Below, in pieces: positions 33,936 to 42,777 of a stretch of DNA of 64,000 bases. Each line of letters opens with the position of its first letter. Within the stretch, counting starts at the first letter, position 1. A program made the position numbers and the translations under genes. The notes below the pieces were generated by a model, which was not told where the DNA came from, did not search any database, and saw nothing but the letters and a program-made list of their open reading frames with translations. The stretch comes from GCA-003244245 sp035606945 (lineage in GTDB: Bacteria; Actinomycetota; Actinomycetes; Mycobacteriales; Pseudonocardiaceae), in NCBI GenBank assembly GCA_035606945.1, contig DATNDR010000005.1, positions 252,357 through 316,356 on the forward strand, read 5' to 3'.

Positions 33936-34224
33936 CCGCCATGGCCCCCACCACGAGATAGGGCTCGACCCCGGTCGCGACCGCGGACGGCAGCGGGGCG
34001 TCCGGCGCTTCGTGGGACAGGTCCTGCTCGCAGGCGAAGAATCTGACGAACGCTCGGCGCTGCTGGGTGGCGTGGTCGCGGATCGTCCCGCGCAGCATCG
34101 GATACCGTGCCTCCAGCGCGTCAAGGATCGAGCGCTGCGTGACAACGCCCGCGACGTGCAGCGCAACCTCGCCGTCGAGATGGGCCAACGTACGCAAGTG
34201 CGCCGGCAGCACGACCCGGATCAC
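33928..34224 (-). CDS. MoaD/ThiS-like ubiquitin-fold sulfur carrier
   Basis: A 98-residue beta-grasp protein. It starts MIRVVLPAHLRTLAHLDGEV, has SILDALEARYPMLRGTIRD (the helix of MoaD) and RAFVRFFACEQDLSHE, and ends VVGAMAGG. The terminal Gly-Gly is the activation site for adenylation and thiocarboxylation in ThiS/MoaD proteins. Its ATG overlaps the stop of the BNR-repeat gene upstream (ATGA), and its stop overlaps the methyltransferase start. Pairing of a BNR protein with a MoaD-like protein is seen in other actinobacteria. No MoaE, ThiG or E1-like gene is visible here, so its acceptor is unknown. Confidence 0.82.
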   Translation of the reverse strand: MIRVVLPAHLRTLAHLDGEVALHVAGVVTQRSILDALEARYPMLRGTIRDHATQQRRAFVRFFACEQDLSHEAPDAPLPSAVATGVEPYLVVGAMAGG

Positions 34225-35336
34225 GGCAGCATCTGCACTTCGACCGACAGCACGGAGGGCAGGTCGCGGACGATGGGCGTCCAGGTGTTACCCGCGTCAG
34301 CCGATCCGTAGACCTGGCCGCCGGTCGTCCCGAAGTACACCCCGCACGGGTCGAGGGAATCGACGGCCATCGCGTCGCGCAAGACGTTGACGTAGCAGTC
34401 ATGCTGCGGCAGCCCGCTGGTGAGTGCCTCCCACTGGTGCCCACCGGTCCGGCTGCGGTACACGCGCAACTTCCCCTCCGGCGGGTAATGCTCCGAGTCG
34501 CTGGCGATCGGGATGACGTAGATGGTGTCCGGCTCGTGCGCGTGCACGTCGATGACGAAGCCGAAGTCAGTCGGCAGGTCACCGCTGATCTCCTGCCACG
34601 ACTCACCGGAATCGTCACTGCGCATGACGTCCCAATGCTTCTGCATGAACAGGGTTTCCGGCTGGGACGGGTGCATCGCCAGCCGGTGCACGCAGTGGCC
34701 TACTTCAGCCGTCGGGTCCGGTATCTGTTCTGAGCGCAGACCATGGTTGGCCGGGCACCACGTCTTGCCGGCGTCGTCGGTGCGGAACACGCCAGCGGCC
34801 GAGATGGCGACGAAGATCCGCCCGGCGTCAGTGGGGTGCTGCACGATGGTGTGCAGGCACATGCCCCCGGCACCTGGCTGCCAGCAGGATCCCGATTCGT
34901 GGTCGCGCAGGCCGGAAAGCTCCTGCCAGCTGTGCCCGCCGTCGACCGTGCGGAACAGGGCGGCGTCCTCCACGCCGGCGTAAACCGTGTCCGGATCGGT
35001 CAATGACGGTTCGAGGTGCCACACACGGGCGAACTCCCACGGATGCGGCGTGCCGTCGTACCACTGGTGAGTGCCGGGGACGCCGTCGTAGGTGAACTCG
35101 TTACCCACCGGCTGCCAGGTCACGCCACCGTCGTCGGAGCGCTGGATCAGCTGCCCGAACCAGCCACTGGACTGGGACGCATACAGCCGGGCCGGGTCCG
35201 CGGGAGATCCCGCCACGTGGTAGATCTCCCAGCCGCCGAAGTGTGGACCGCTGACATCCCACCGCTGGCGCTCGCCGTCCGACGTCAGCACGAATGCACC
35301 CTTGCGGGTTCCCACGAGTACCCGTACCCGGCTCAT
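34221..35336 (-). CDS. BNR-repeat (sialidase-like beta-propeller) protein
   Basis: A 371-residue protein made of repeated Asp-box motifs (SDDGGVTW, TVDGGHSWQ, TDDAGKTW, SDDSGESW, SRTGGHQWE, SADAGNTW), each in a propeller blade as in sialidases and photosystem II factor-like proteins. No signal peptide is present, so it is cytosolic, unlike secreted sialidases, and the sialidase Arg triad is not evident. The start VLVGTRKGAFVLTSD is standard for this actinobacterial family. ATG 35336 has AAAGGAG seven bases upstream. It is translationally coupled to the MoaD-like gene. Function unknown. Confidence 0.82.
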   Translation of the reverse strand: MSRVRVLVGTRKGAFVLTSDGERQRWDVSGPHFGGWEIYHVAGSPADPARLYASQSSGWFGQLIQRSDDGGVTWQPVGNEFTYDGVPGTHQWYDGTPHPWEFARVWHLEPSLTDPDTVYAGVEDAALFRTVDGGHSWQELSGLRDHESGSCWQPGAGGMCLHTIVQHPTDAGRIFVAISAAGVFRTDDAGKTWCPANHGLRSEQIPDPTAEVGHCVHRLAMHPSQPETLFMQKHWDVMRSDDSGESWQEISGDLPTDFGFVIDVHAHEPDTIYVIPIASDSEHYPPEGKLRVYRSRTGGHQWEALTSGLPQHDCYVNVLRDAMAVDSLDPCGVYFGTTGGQVYGSADAGNTWTPIVRDLPSVLSVEVQMLP

Positions 35337-35414
35337 CCGGACTCCTTTCGCTGGTCTCGACGGTATGACGATCGGCGCGACGAGAACTCATCTCGCCCCG
35401 GCACAGCACCCGCG

Positions 35415-35420
35415 TAGCAT
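35415..35420 (+). promoter_or_regulatory. Putative -10 box for sigma factor gene
   Basis: TAGCAT ends 8 bases before GTG 35429, indicating a leaderless sigma factor message. Confidence 0.45.
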
Positions 35421-35428
35421 GGACTGTC

Positions 35429-36397
35429 GTGCCTGCCCAACCCCATACCGTCGATCTCTCCTCGGACGACCTGGAGCAGCACCGCCGGGAACTTACCGGC
35501 TACTGCTACCGGATGCTCGGCTCTTTTTTCGAAGCCGAGGACGCGGTGCAGGAGACAATGGTGCGGGCCTGGCGGGGGCTCGACGGCTTCCAGGGCCGGT
35601 CTGCGGTGCGTTCGTGGTTGTACCGCATCGCCACCAACGTCTGCCTCGACCTGCTGCGGGGCCGCCAGCGCCGGGCACTGCCCGTGGACCTGGGACCGTC
35701 GGCGACGGCGGATTCCTTCCACGGCGCAACGTTGCCCGAGCACGCTTGGGTGCAGCCCGTGCCCGATGCCCGCGTCCTGCCCAGCGACGGCGACCCGGCC
35801 GAGTTGGCGGTGTCGAAGGAGAGCGTTCGGCTCGCCTTCATCACTGCCCTGCAACACCTGCCGCCCCGGCAGCGAGCGGTATTAATCCTGCGCGAGGTGC
35901 TGCGCTGGCAGGCCACTGAAGTGGCCGAGCTGCTCGAGACCAGCGTGGCGTCGGTCAACAGCGCGCTGCAGCGGGCCCGGGCCACTCTCGCGGCCCGCGA
36001 CGTGTCGCACGCGCCCGTGGTGGATGCCGAGCAGCGCGCGCTGCTCGGCCGGTACGTCGACGCCTTCGAGCGCTACGACATCACCTCTTTGGTCACGCTG
36101 CTGCACGATGACGCGGTCATGTCGATGCCGCCCTACGACTTCTGGCTGCGCGGGCCGGTCGAGATGGGCCGGTGGTTCCTCGGCGAGGGCCGCGGGTGCC
36201 GGGGTTCGCGCCTGGTGCCCACAGCGGCCAACGGCTGTGCCGCGTTCGGCTCCTACCGCCCGGACGGCCACGGTGTTCACCAGCCGTGGGCTCTGCAGAT
36301 CATCGAGATTTCCGACGACCGGATCGTCGGGCATCACAACTTCCTCAACACCGCACTGTTCGCTGCCTTCGGCCTGCCCGCGCATCTGGAACCGTAG
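35429..36397 (+). CDS. ECF-type RNA polymerase sigma factor with SnoaL-like C-terminus (SigG/SigJ type)
   Basis: A 322-residue protein. Region 2 (about 15-85) includes YRMLGSFFEAEDAVQETMVRAWRGLDGF and WLYRIATNVCLDLLR. Region 4 (about 140-190) has ALQHLPPRQRAVLILREVL and VAELLETSVASVNSALQRARATL. From residue 205 a SnoaL-like fold follows (LLGRYVDAFERYDITSLVTLLHDDAVMSMPP), the regulatory tail of ECF41/56-like and SigG sigma factors that act without a classical anti-sigma. Gene ends convergent with the lasso operon, overlapping lasso B2 by about 50 bases. No anti-sigma gene is adjacent. Confidence 0.9.
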   Translation: MPAQPHTVDLSSDDLEQHRRELTGYCYRMLGSFFEAEDAVQETMVRAWRGLDGFQGRSAVRSWLYRIATNVCLDLLRGRQRRALPVDLGPSATADSFHGATLPEHAWVQPVPDARVLPSDGDPAELAVSKESVRLAFITALQHLPPRQRAVLILREVLRWQATEVAELLETSVASVNSALQRARATLAARDVSHAPVVDAEQRALLGRYVDAFERYDITSLVTLLHDDAVMSMPPYDFWLRGPVEMGRWFLGEGRGCRGSRLVPTAANGCAAFGSYRPDGHGVHQPWALQIIEISDDRIVGHHNFLNTALFAAFGLPAHLEP

Positions 36398-36818
36398 GCC
36401 AGCATCGATCAGGCGGGATGGCGATGATCGGGCGGTAGTAGCCGGGACCTTGTGGTTCGCCGACCGGTTGGCCGTCGACCTCTACCCAGGCATGGGCGAC
36501 GAAAGGAGCGGTGCGCACGCCGGTGCACCAGGTGGGCCATACGCCATGGATGCGGCACAGCAGTGTGGTGGCCAGCGACCGCTGTAGGCAGTAGCGGCCG
36601 CCGCACAGCACACTGACGGCCAGGATTGCGTCCTGGGCATTGTTGGCCTGCTGATAGGTGGCCGGTGCGGCGCCGCGGCGCAGCACGGTGAGCACAGCGC
36701 GGATGCGCCGTGGTGGCAGGTGGGCGAGCATGCGGGCGACACCGACGGCAATCAGGGCAGCGGGTCGCTGCCGGAGCGGAAGTCTGCTAGCGCGCTGCAC
36801 GGTTTGCGGCTGGGTCAT
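36345..36818 (-). CDS. Lasso peptide leader protease B2 (transglutaminase-like)
   Basis: A 157-residue protein of the lasso B2 family (Transglut_core3), which cuts the leader from the precursor. The Cys-His-Asp triad is visible as YCLQRS (C77), AHAWVEV (H109) and VDGQPVGE (D115), with the typical SLATTLLCRIHGV helix after the Cys. Its ATG overlaps the stop of the B1 gene (ATGA). It is the last gene of the A-C-B1-B2 operon and its end overlaps the convergent sigma factor gene. The family assignment is firm from the motif order and context. Confidence 0.9.
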   Translation of the reverse strand: MTQPQTVQRASRLPLRQRPAALIAVGVARMLAHLPPRRIRAVLTVLRRGAAPATYQQANNAQDAILAVSVLCGGRYCLQRSLATTLLCRIHGVWPTWCTGVRTAPFVAHAWVEVDGQPVGEPQGPGYYRPIIAIPPDRCWPTVPDARAGRRQRTVRC

Positions 36819-37090
36819 CGACGCCCCCTTCGATGATCGGTCACCAGCCCGGCGGCGCGTAGGCGCTCCAGGAAGGCGGCCACGTCGGCGGCCGCCTGCT
36901 CGGTGCTCACGGCGTGTCGGTCGGCCAAAGTGTGGGCGACGTGGTTAGGGGCAGCGCCGTCGAGCAGCATTCGGAGGACACGTGCGCCGGTGGGGTTGAG
37001 CTGCCAGTAGCGGCCAACGCGCTCGTCGAGCAAGACCATCCCCTCGTCGGTGTCCGCAGTAGATACGTCAGCCCGCAACTTCAAGGTCAT
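36815..37090 (-). CDS. Lasso peptide RRE protein B1 (PqqD-like)
   Basis: A 91-residue RiPP recognition element that binds the leader peptide and delivers it to B2 and the cyclase. MVLLDERVGRYWQLNPTGARVLRMLLDG is the beta-strand/helix core of PqqD-type RREs, and AADVAAFLERLRAAGLV the final helix. ATG 37090 is chosen over a longer frame because it forms an ATGA overlap with the stop of the cyclase gene. B1 and B2 are separate genes, as is usual in actinobacterial lasso clusters. Confidence 0.9.
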   Translation of the reverse strand: MTLKLRADVSTADTDEGMVLLDERVGRYWQLNPTGARVLRMLLDGAAPNHVAHTLADRHAVSTEQAAADVAAFLERLRAAGLVTDHRRGRR

Positions 37091-38940
37091 CGTGACGCTC
37101 CCATTGCATGGACAGGTGGTGCTGGGGTCAGGGTGCGCAGCCATGCTTCGCACGCCAGGGTTCGGTCGAGCGCCACCAGGTCCAGGGTGTACGGGTATAA
37201 CCCGAGGCACACCTTGCGCAACGCGTTGACGTCGACCAGACCGAGCTGGGCGAGCACCGGATCATCGAGCAGTGCCGCGAGGTGAGGCCGAGCCCGGCGC
37301 AGCCCGCCGTAGCCGTCGACGCTGAAGTCGCCCTTGGTAGTGCGTTGCAGGACCGCTGCGGGCACCACATCGCGCATCGCCTCGACGATCAACGGCTTAT
37401 ATCGCCACGGCGTGGTGCGCTCGTGCAGGCGCACGGCGAGGCAGGCTTCGACCACCCGGTCGTCGAGGAAGGGAACGGCCAGTGGCAGCCCGGCGCGGGC
37501 CATGATCCCGGCGACGTGGCGGGTGAAGTAGCCGACGCTGCGGAGCTGCTCGAGGGTGGCGTGCTGGCCGCGGGTGGGGGCCAGCGGCTGCGCGCCGGCT
37601 GCGGCCTGGTGGAGCAGGATTCGAGCGGCGTCGACCGCCTGTGGAGTGGCCCAGGGCGGCAGTCGTAACGCGGGGCCCCAGCCTAGGTTGGGCATCCCGC
37701 GGGACGGTGGGGGTGCGGTGAGGTCGTCGACGGTGGTGGTCAGCCATTGCTGGTAGCTGCGGCGATCGGCTACCTCCCGCAGGGTGGCGGCCAACGGCCA
37801 GCCGCTCGCGGCGCGGCGACCGCGCAGGTGGTCGGTTGCGACGCGGGGATAGGTCCAGGCGGTGGTGTGCAGGTAGGCCGCCGGAGCCTGCAAAACCTGA
37901 TCACCACCCAGCCCGCGGAGGTGCAGCCGGCTCCCACGCGCAACGAGCTGGCGGGCGACACAGCTGATCCAGGCATGGTCGCGGATGACGATGTGCGGCT
38001 CGTCGGCACCCACACCGCCCTGACCGACATCCGTATACATCAGCGGCAGCTGCCGCATGTCGAGCATGAGGTGCTCGGTGTCCTTCAGCTGGTTGGCGGC
38101 GAGTTGTGCCCAGCTCGCGTCGTCATGGCCCGAATCGGCCGAGATCAAGGTCACCGCGATCACCTTGTTGTTGCCCCGCGCGGCCAGGAAGCAGAGCGGG
38201 GTGGAGTCCAGGCCGCCGGACAGATCGCAGCTGATCGTCCCGCCTACCTGGGTGCGGGCCTCGACGGCAGCAGCCAGTGTCTGCGCCACGGCGGGTGTGG
38301 CCTCGGCCAGCGGGGCGAGCGGCTCCGGTGGACGCCACCACCGCACGGTGCGAGCCGGCTGACCGGGATCGGTGAGTAGATAGCAGTCGTCGGCGAGCGC
38401 CTCCATGCCCTGCCACGGGCACCCGTCGGCCAGCGGATGAGGCAGGTATGGATACACCAGGCGAGCCGCCAGCCACTGCTCGTCGACCGCGGCACCGGTG
38501 AGACCGGCCAGGACATCCGTCCGATCCGCGGCGACCGTCACCTGCCCCACCTGGGTGTAGAAAACCCGGCGCAACCCGGAGACGCTGCCCTGCACGCGGA
38601 CCCGACCATCGATAGCAGCCACCAGATGGAAACTGCCGGTCAACTGGCCCCCGAGCTGGTCCAGGTCCGCCACGCTCCGCACGCGGTGGGCCAAGGCCGA
38701 CAGCGCGGTGGCGGTGACCGGGCAGCACCCGATCACCGCCACCTGTACCCACCCCTCTGGGCTCACCACCAAGTCGTCAGCGCCCCAACGGCCGATCAGC
38801 CAGGGCCGTCCCGAGGAATGCGGCAGCGTCCGCACCGCGTGCGGGCGCAAAGCCGCTGCGACGTCACGTGCGGCATCGCAGTCGGGAAGGACCACGAACC
38901 AGGCTTGGTCGCCGTCCGGGGGACGAAGGCCGCGGTACAC
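37087..38940 (-). CDS. Lasso peptide macrolactam synthetase (asparagine synthetase homologue, protein C)
   Basis: A 617-residue enzyme that adenylates the side-chain carboxylate of the ring Asp/Glu and closes the macrolactam on Gly1. The N-terminal half has the glutaminase-like fold without Cys2 (start reads VYRGL), as in lasso cyclases. The ATP-pyrophosphatase motif is SCDLSGGLDSTPL (SGGLDS at 241-246), followed by GGDQVL and VPFLDDRVVEACL, with RTTKGDFS near the C-terminus. The start is GTG 38940, six bases after the stop of the precursor gene. Downstream it overlaps B1. Strong call from sequence and neighbours. Confidence 0.93.
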   Translation of the reverse strand: MYRGLRPPDGDQAWFVVLPDCDAARDVAAALRPHAVRTLPHSSGRPWLIGRWGADDLVVSPEGWVQVAVIGCCPVTATALSALAHRVRSVADLDQLGGQLTGSFHLVAAIDGRVRVQGSVSGLRRVFYTQVGQVTVAADRTDVLAGLTGAAVDEQWLAARLVYPYLPHPLADGCPWQGMEALADDCYLLTDPGQPARTVRWWRPPEPLAPLAEATPAVAQTLAAAVEARTQVGGTISCDLSGGLDSTPLCFLAARGNNKVIAVTLISADSGHDDASWAQLAANQLKDTEHLMLDMRQLPLMYTDVGQGGVGADEPHIVIRDHAWISCVARQLVARGSRLHLRGLGGDQVLQAPAAYLHTTAWTYPRVATDHLRGRRAASGWPLAATLREVADRRSYQQWLTTTVDDLTAPPPSRGMPNLGWGPALRLPPWATPQAVDAARILLHQAAAGAQPLAPTRGQHATLEQLRSVGYFTRHVAGIMARAGLPLAVPFLDDRVVEACLAVRLHERTTPWRYKPLIVEAMRDVVPAAVLQRTTKGDFSVDGYGGLRRARPHLAALLDDPVLAQLGLVDVNALRKVCLGLYPYTLDLVALDRTLACEAWLRTLTPAPPVHAMGASR

Positions 38941-38946
38941 GGCGCG

Positions 38947-39102
38947 TTATGTGGAGTAGTAGGCGATCGCGTCGTGGACCGACCCTGCGCTACTGCCGCG
39001 GGTCAGCGCGGTATAACTACCGACCTCATCGATCATTGGTGGTTCGTACTCCTCTTGATGTTCCGGGTGAATCTCGCTGTCAAATTCCTCGCGAATGTCC
39101 AT
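38947..39102 (-). CDS. Lasso peptide precursor A
   Basis: A 51-residue minus-strand ORF too small for most gene callers, ATG 39102 to TAA 38949. The acidic leader (MDIREEFDSEIHPEHQEEYE...) carries YEPPMIDEVGSY, the YxxPxL/I-type motif read by the RRE, and ends ALTR with the required Thr at position -2. The predicted core is GSSAGSVHDAIAYYST: Gly1, a ring acceptor Asp9 (nine-residue ring) and a seven-residue tail with two Tyr as possible steric plugs. No Cys, so class II. It lies six bases before the cyclase gene and 31 bases after the nSTAND gene stop. A GAG-rich stretch precedes the ATG. Confidence 0.88.
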   Translation of the reverse strand: MDIREEFDSEIHPEHQEEYEPPMIDEVGSYTALTRGSSAGSVHDAIAYYST

Positions 39103-39133
39103 ATTGCGCTCTCAATCTCTCTCGTGAAAAACC

Positions 39134-42100
39134 TCATGGGTTAGCCTTCGTCCATTCCGCTGCTTCCCGGATCACCCGGTCGGGATCCGTGCACGCGGGA
39201 CAATTGAACTGGGCAACGGTCGTGTCGTCGCTTCCAGAGATCAGCCGCGATCGGTCATCGGGCAGGAATATCACCTTGTTGACCGGGGCGCTGTGGTGCC
39301 GGTCGAACATGACTGTCTCAGCAGAATGCACATCCCAGACCTCGACTTGCCCTCCCGCCGTACCGATGGCGAGCAGCGCACCGTCCGCGCTGAAAGACGG
39401 GCCACTAGATAGCCGATCGTGCGCGACGAAGTCGTTTCTGTCGAGCTTGCCGTCGCGGGTCGTCCAGACGTTCACCGTGCCATCCCCGGCTGTGCTGGCG
39501 AGGTGGTCACCGGAAGGGTCGAAGGTCACGTTGGTCGCGTGGGGATGGGACAGCGGTATGGGCCGCTCGGCGGTATCCCACTTCCAGAGCCGGATTCCGC
39601 CGCGACCCGTCGCGGCGAGCAGTTGACCGGTAGGGTCGAACGTCACGCTGTCAGCGGGTTGACCGATGCCGGGCAACGCGCGATCCGTGCGCAGCGTTCC
39701 GGTCCGTGTATCCCACAGGTGGACGCTGCCACCGTTGTCGCCGGCGGCGATCGTCTTGCCGTCGGGGCTGACGGCGAGACTGACCAATAGCCCGAACGTC
39801 GGCAGCGGCGGCGTCTGGTACTTCGGGAGACGTTCGACGTTGCCATCGACGCCCCATGACCAGAGCTTCGGAGCTATATCGGAGCGCCCCAGGGTGAAGA
39901 CGCGATGCGGTTGCGTCGGGTCGAAAAGCACTACCTGTAGTGGAGTGTCGTCAGACACCGTGGCCACCGGCGGCTTTGACAGGTCATGCCGGTCGATGAT
40001 GAAAACATGACCATCCTGGCTCGCCGTCGCCAGCCAGCTTCCATCGCGGCTGAGGTCCATGTTCACGACCCAGCTGCCGGGCTGTTCGAAGCGCAGCACC
40101 GCAGGTAGTTCCCAGCGCCGAACCGTGCCATCGAGACCCACGGACATCACAACCTGGCCCGCACGCTGGAAGCTCACCTGGTTGACCGCTCCGCTATGGC
40201 CGAGCAGCTCGTAGGTCGGGGCGGTGGGGAACTGCCCGTGTCCCAGGAACCAGACAAGGACCCGCCCGTCTGCGCCGGCGGTGGTAATCCATTGGCCGTC
40301 CGGGCTGATGGCCACATCCCTGACTAAATCCGTCTGTCGGGGCAGTGATCCCAGCAATGATCCGGTGGCGAGGCTGTATATCTGGACGTCCTTGTGCTTT
40401 GCGATGATGACGGTCTGAGTATGCTCGTTGACCACAACCTGCCGAACAGCGCTGAGGTCATCGACCGGGTATCGAACGGGATTCTGCCCACCTTGCCAGT
40501 TCCACACCACAATCGAGGGCCGTGCATCTAATGACAGGGCGACGACGGACAGGCTGATAACGGATTGGACGTAGCGTCTCAGCGCAGATGCGTTGAAGCT
40601 CAGGGTTGACGACTCCGCGATTTTGGCGCCGCTTCGCGCATCCCATACTCGAAGCTTCTTGTCTTCGCTGGCGGTAACAATGTGCTGCTGGTCGGCCAGG
40701 GCCACCGCGTCATAAACGGCACCTGGGAAGCGCGCCACCTGCTCCCCGGTGTCGGGGCTATAGGTGGCGGCAATCCCTGATCTGGAAACGACGAGGACGA
40801 GACCGTTCACGGCAGAGCCGATCCACGACACGGCGGCCGTCGCGTCTCCTTGGGTCTGGATATCGATGTGCTGCCCAGTCGCGGTATCGATTACTGCCAC
40901 CGCGCCTCGGTCGGTCCCGAGCGCGACGCGGGAGGCGTCCGGGCTAACAGCCGCCGCCCACGCATTTGGGGTGACGGTGCTGGGCAGGCCAGACACTTTT
41001 GCATCATGTTCCACAGCGCCGTTATCACCGATGACCCGGAGATTGCCGTGCGCGTCGTAGGCGACCACGTGTCGGGAATCCGGTGTGCTCGTGATGGCGA
41101 GCATCGCCGGCCCGGCGACCACTCGACTGCGCGGGCTCGACGCCGCAGCCAGCACCGCCGAGCGGGCCCGCTTGTCACGCTTGAACTTGTAGGCATCGAC
41201 CGCGTATCCCAGGCTATGCACGGGATTGTAACTGAGAGCGGCGGCCGCCAGCGTCAGATAAGACTGTTGTCGCATATTTCGGTAGCTTGCAATGGCGAAA
41301 CCGACGCTAACGGCGAGTAGCACAGCGGCCAAACCTACCGCAAGCAAGGATAGGCGCAGCTTATGGCGGGTAGTCCGCGCCCCTGCTCGGGCTTCCTCCC
41401 GCTCGGCTATAAGTTGACTAGCCGCTTCTTTCTTTTCCTGTTCAGCCTCGTAATGACGGCGCCAGCCGAGCACCGCATCGCCCATCACATCGTGGAAGAT
41501 CTCATAGCGAGGTGGTCCGTCGACCCCCGTGGGCGGGGATACCGCGCGCAGGATGCGTTGCGGCCCCGAGCACAGCGTTTCCAGGAGTTCCTGCACGGCA
41601 TTGACCGGCCGATCGGCCCATTCAGCGAGATCCTCTGCCGACAGCGCGATCTTCGTTCCCGATCTTGTGATCAGATGCTGAAACACCGCGGCGGCGACAT
41701 TGAGCTGAGCGGGCGACAAGCCGGCCATGACGGTGTCCAGGTGCGTTTGAACTATCGTCTGTGCGCCGCCCAGGCGCTCCAGCGTGCTCTGCCGAAGTGA
41801 CGACGATCCGCTGGCCCGCTCCTCCTCCCATAGACGCATCAGCACGAGTTGAAGGAAAGGAGCCTCGATGTCCCCGCGGCCATCTGATGACCGCACGTTC
41901 GGAGCGAACCCGTCGGCTGCCGCGCCGTCCGGTGCTACCTGCACATGGCCGGTACGGACCTGGTTTAGAAGGGTCTCGATGAGGCCGGGTTCGATGGACA
42001 TCCGGTGGTCGGGTAGCGCGATGCGGTTGTAGTGCCGCAGCGGGCCCTCAATGGCGGCTTGGGCTGCATCGCGGCTCAGGTGCGTCAGACGCAGATAGTT

Positions 42101-42763
42101 GTCGAAGAGGTGCGGCACTCGGCCCTTGAACCGATCGAGTCCGGCGATGGCATCGTCGCGGATCGACAGCAGGACGTGCACCGGCAAGTCTCGGGTGCTG
42201 AGGATCCTACCGAGTTCCGCGGTCAATCCTTCGCCACCGCGATCCATGGGGTGGTAGAAGAAGTACTCCTCAAACTGATCGAGGATCAGATAGACCGCCG
42301 GGACCTCGGACCGGCTCAGCAGCTCGCGAAGCCAGCTGACGCTGAATTTCGGGGCACTCGCGAGTCCCTGCGGTGCGCCGACGCCGGTCACCTGGGACAA
42401 CCCCTCAACCACCGCCGTCGCGACGGTCTCCAGCGGGTCGTCGCGCCAGGCGCTGACATACGCCACTGCCGCACCGAGCACGCCCGGGTCGTCATAGTCA
42501 TAGGAGTCGTCATCGATCTCGTGCAGCCGAGGTAGCACCCCGGCCCGCAGCACTGAGCTCTTGCCGACCCCGCTCGTGGCGTACAGCAGAGTCAGCCGCG
42601 ATGCGGTGAGGTTGGCGACGATGAGGTCCGATTCGCGCTCCCTGCCGAAGAAATACGCCGCATCCTCCTCATCGAAGGGCACCAACCCGACGTACGGGCA
42701 CTCCGGCACGCCCAGGCCGGAGCCCTGCTGGGCCCGAGGGGGAGGGCTCATGGCTGTGGTCAC
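39134..42763 (-). CDS. nSTAND1 NTPase with transmembrane helix and WD40 repeats
   Basis: A 1209-residue STAND protein. CPYVGLVPFDEEDAAYFFGRERE starts the nSTAND1 module; Walker A is ATSGVGKSS (62-70), Walker B VYLILDQFEEYF (D162), and RDDAIAGLDRFKGRVP with EAPFLQLVLMRLWEE are sensor regions of the family. One hydrophobic helix lies at about 470-490, after a charged coiled-coil-like segment. From about 550 to 1190 come WD40-type repeats (VAISPDGQWITTAGADGRVLVW, LAVSPDGKTIAAGDNGGSVHLWD among them), forming one or two propellers for ligand sensing. GTG 42763 follows GAGGTGG. The SIR2 gene ends 14 bases upstream, so the SIR2 protein is probably its effector partner. Confidence 0.9.
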   Translation of the reverse strand: MTTAMSPPPRAQQGSGLGVPECPYVGLVPFDEEDAAYFFGRERESDLIVANLTASRLTLLYATSGVGKSSVLRAGVLPRLHEIDDDSYDYDDPGVLGAAVAYVSAWRDDPLETVATAVVEGLSQVTGVGAPQGLASAPKFSVSWLRELLSRSEVPAVYLILDQFEEYFFYHPMDRGGEGLTAELGRILSTRDLPVHVLLSIRDDAIAGLDRFKGRVPHLFDNYLRLTHLSRDAAQAAIEGPLRHYNRIALPDHRMSIEPGLIETLLNQVRTGHVQVAPDGAAADGFAPNVRSSDGRGDIEAPFLQLVLMRLWEEERASGSSSLRQSTLERLGGAQTIVQTHLDTVMAGLSPAQLNVAAAVFQHLITRSGTKIALSAEDLAEWADRPVNAVQELLETLCSGPQRILRAVSPPTGVDGPPRYEIFHDVMGDAVLGWRRHYEAEQEKKEAASQLIAEREEARAGARTTRHKLRLSLLAVGLAAVLLAVSVGFAIASYRNMRQQSYLTLAAAALSYNPVHSLGYAVDAYKFKRDKRARSAVLAAASSPRSRVVAGPAMLAITSTPDSRHVVAYDAHGNLRVIGDNGAVEHDAKVSGLPSTVTPNAWAAAVSPDASRVALGTDRGAVAVIDTATGQHIDIQTQGDATAAVSWIGSAVNGLVLVVSRSGIAATYSPDTGEQVARFPGAVYDAVALADQQHIVTASEDKKLRVWDARSGAKIAESSTLSFNASALRRYVQSVISLSVVALSLDARPSIVVWNWQGGQNPVRYPVDDLSAVRQVVVNEHTQTVIIAKHKDVQIYSLATGSLLGSLPRQTDLVRDVAISPDGQWITTAGADGRVLVWFLGHGQFPTAPTYELLGHSGAVNQVSFQRAGQVVMSVGLDGTVRRWELPAVLRFEQPGSWVVNMDLSRDGSWLATASQDGHVFIIDRHDLSKPPVATVSDDTPLQVVLFDPTQPHRVFTLGRSDIAPKLWSWGVDGNVERLPKYQTPPLPTFGLLVSLAVSPDGKTIAAGDNGGSVHLWDTRTGTLRTDRALPGIGQPADSVTFDPTGQLLAATGRGGIRLWKWDTAERPIPLSHPHATNVTFDPSGDHLASTAGDGTVNVWTTRDGKLDRNDFVAHDRLSSGPSFSADGALLAIGTAGGQVEVWDVHSAETVMFDRHHSAPVNKVIFLPDDRSRLISGSDDTTVAQFNCPACTDPDRVIREAAEWTKANP

Positions 42764-42777
42764 AGCGCCACCTCGTC

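Noticed and set aside
33936..34166. N-terminal extension of the DNA methyltransferase to 34166
   Set aside because: It is the shadow of the MoaD-like gene; composition is Arg/Ser-rich and the GTG at 33935 gives a normal coupled start.
37100..38900. True asparagine synthetase AsnB
   Set aside because: No Cys2 nucleophile and the flanking precursor, RRE and protease genes identify it as a lasso cyclase.
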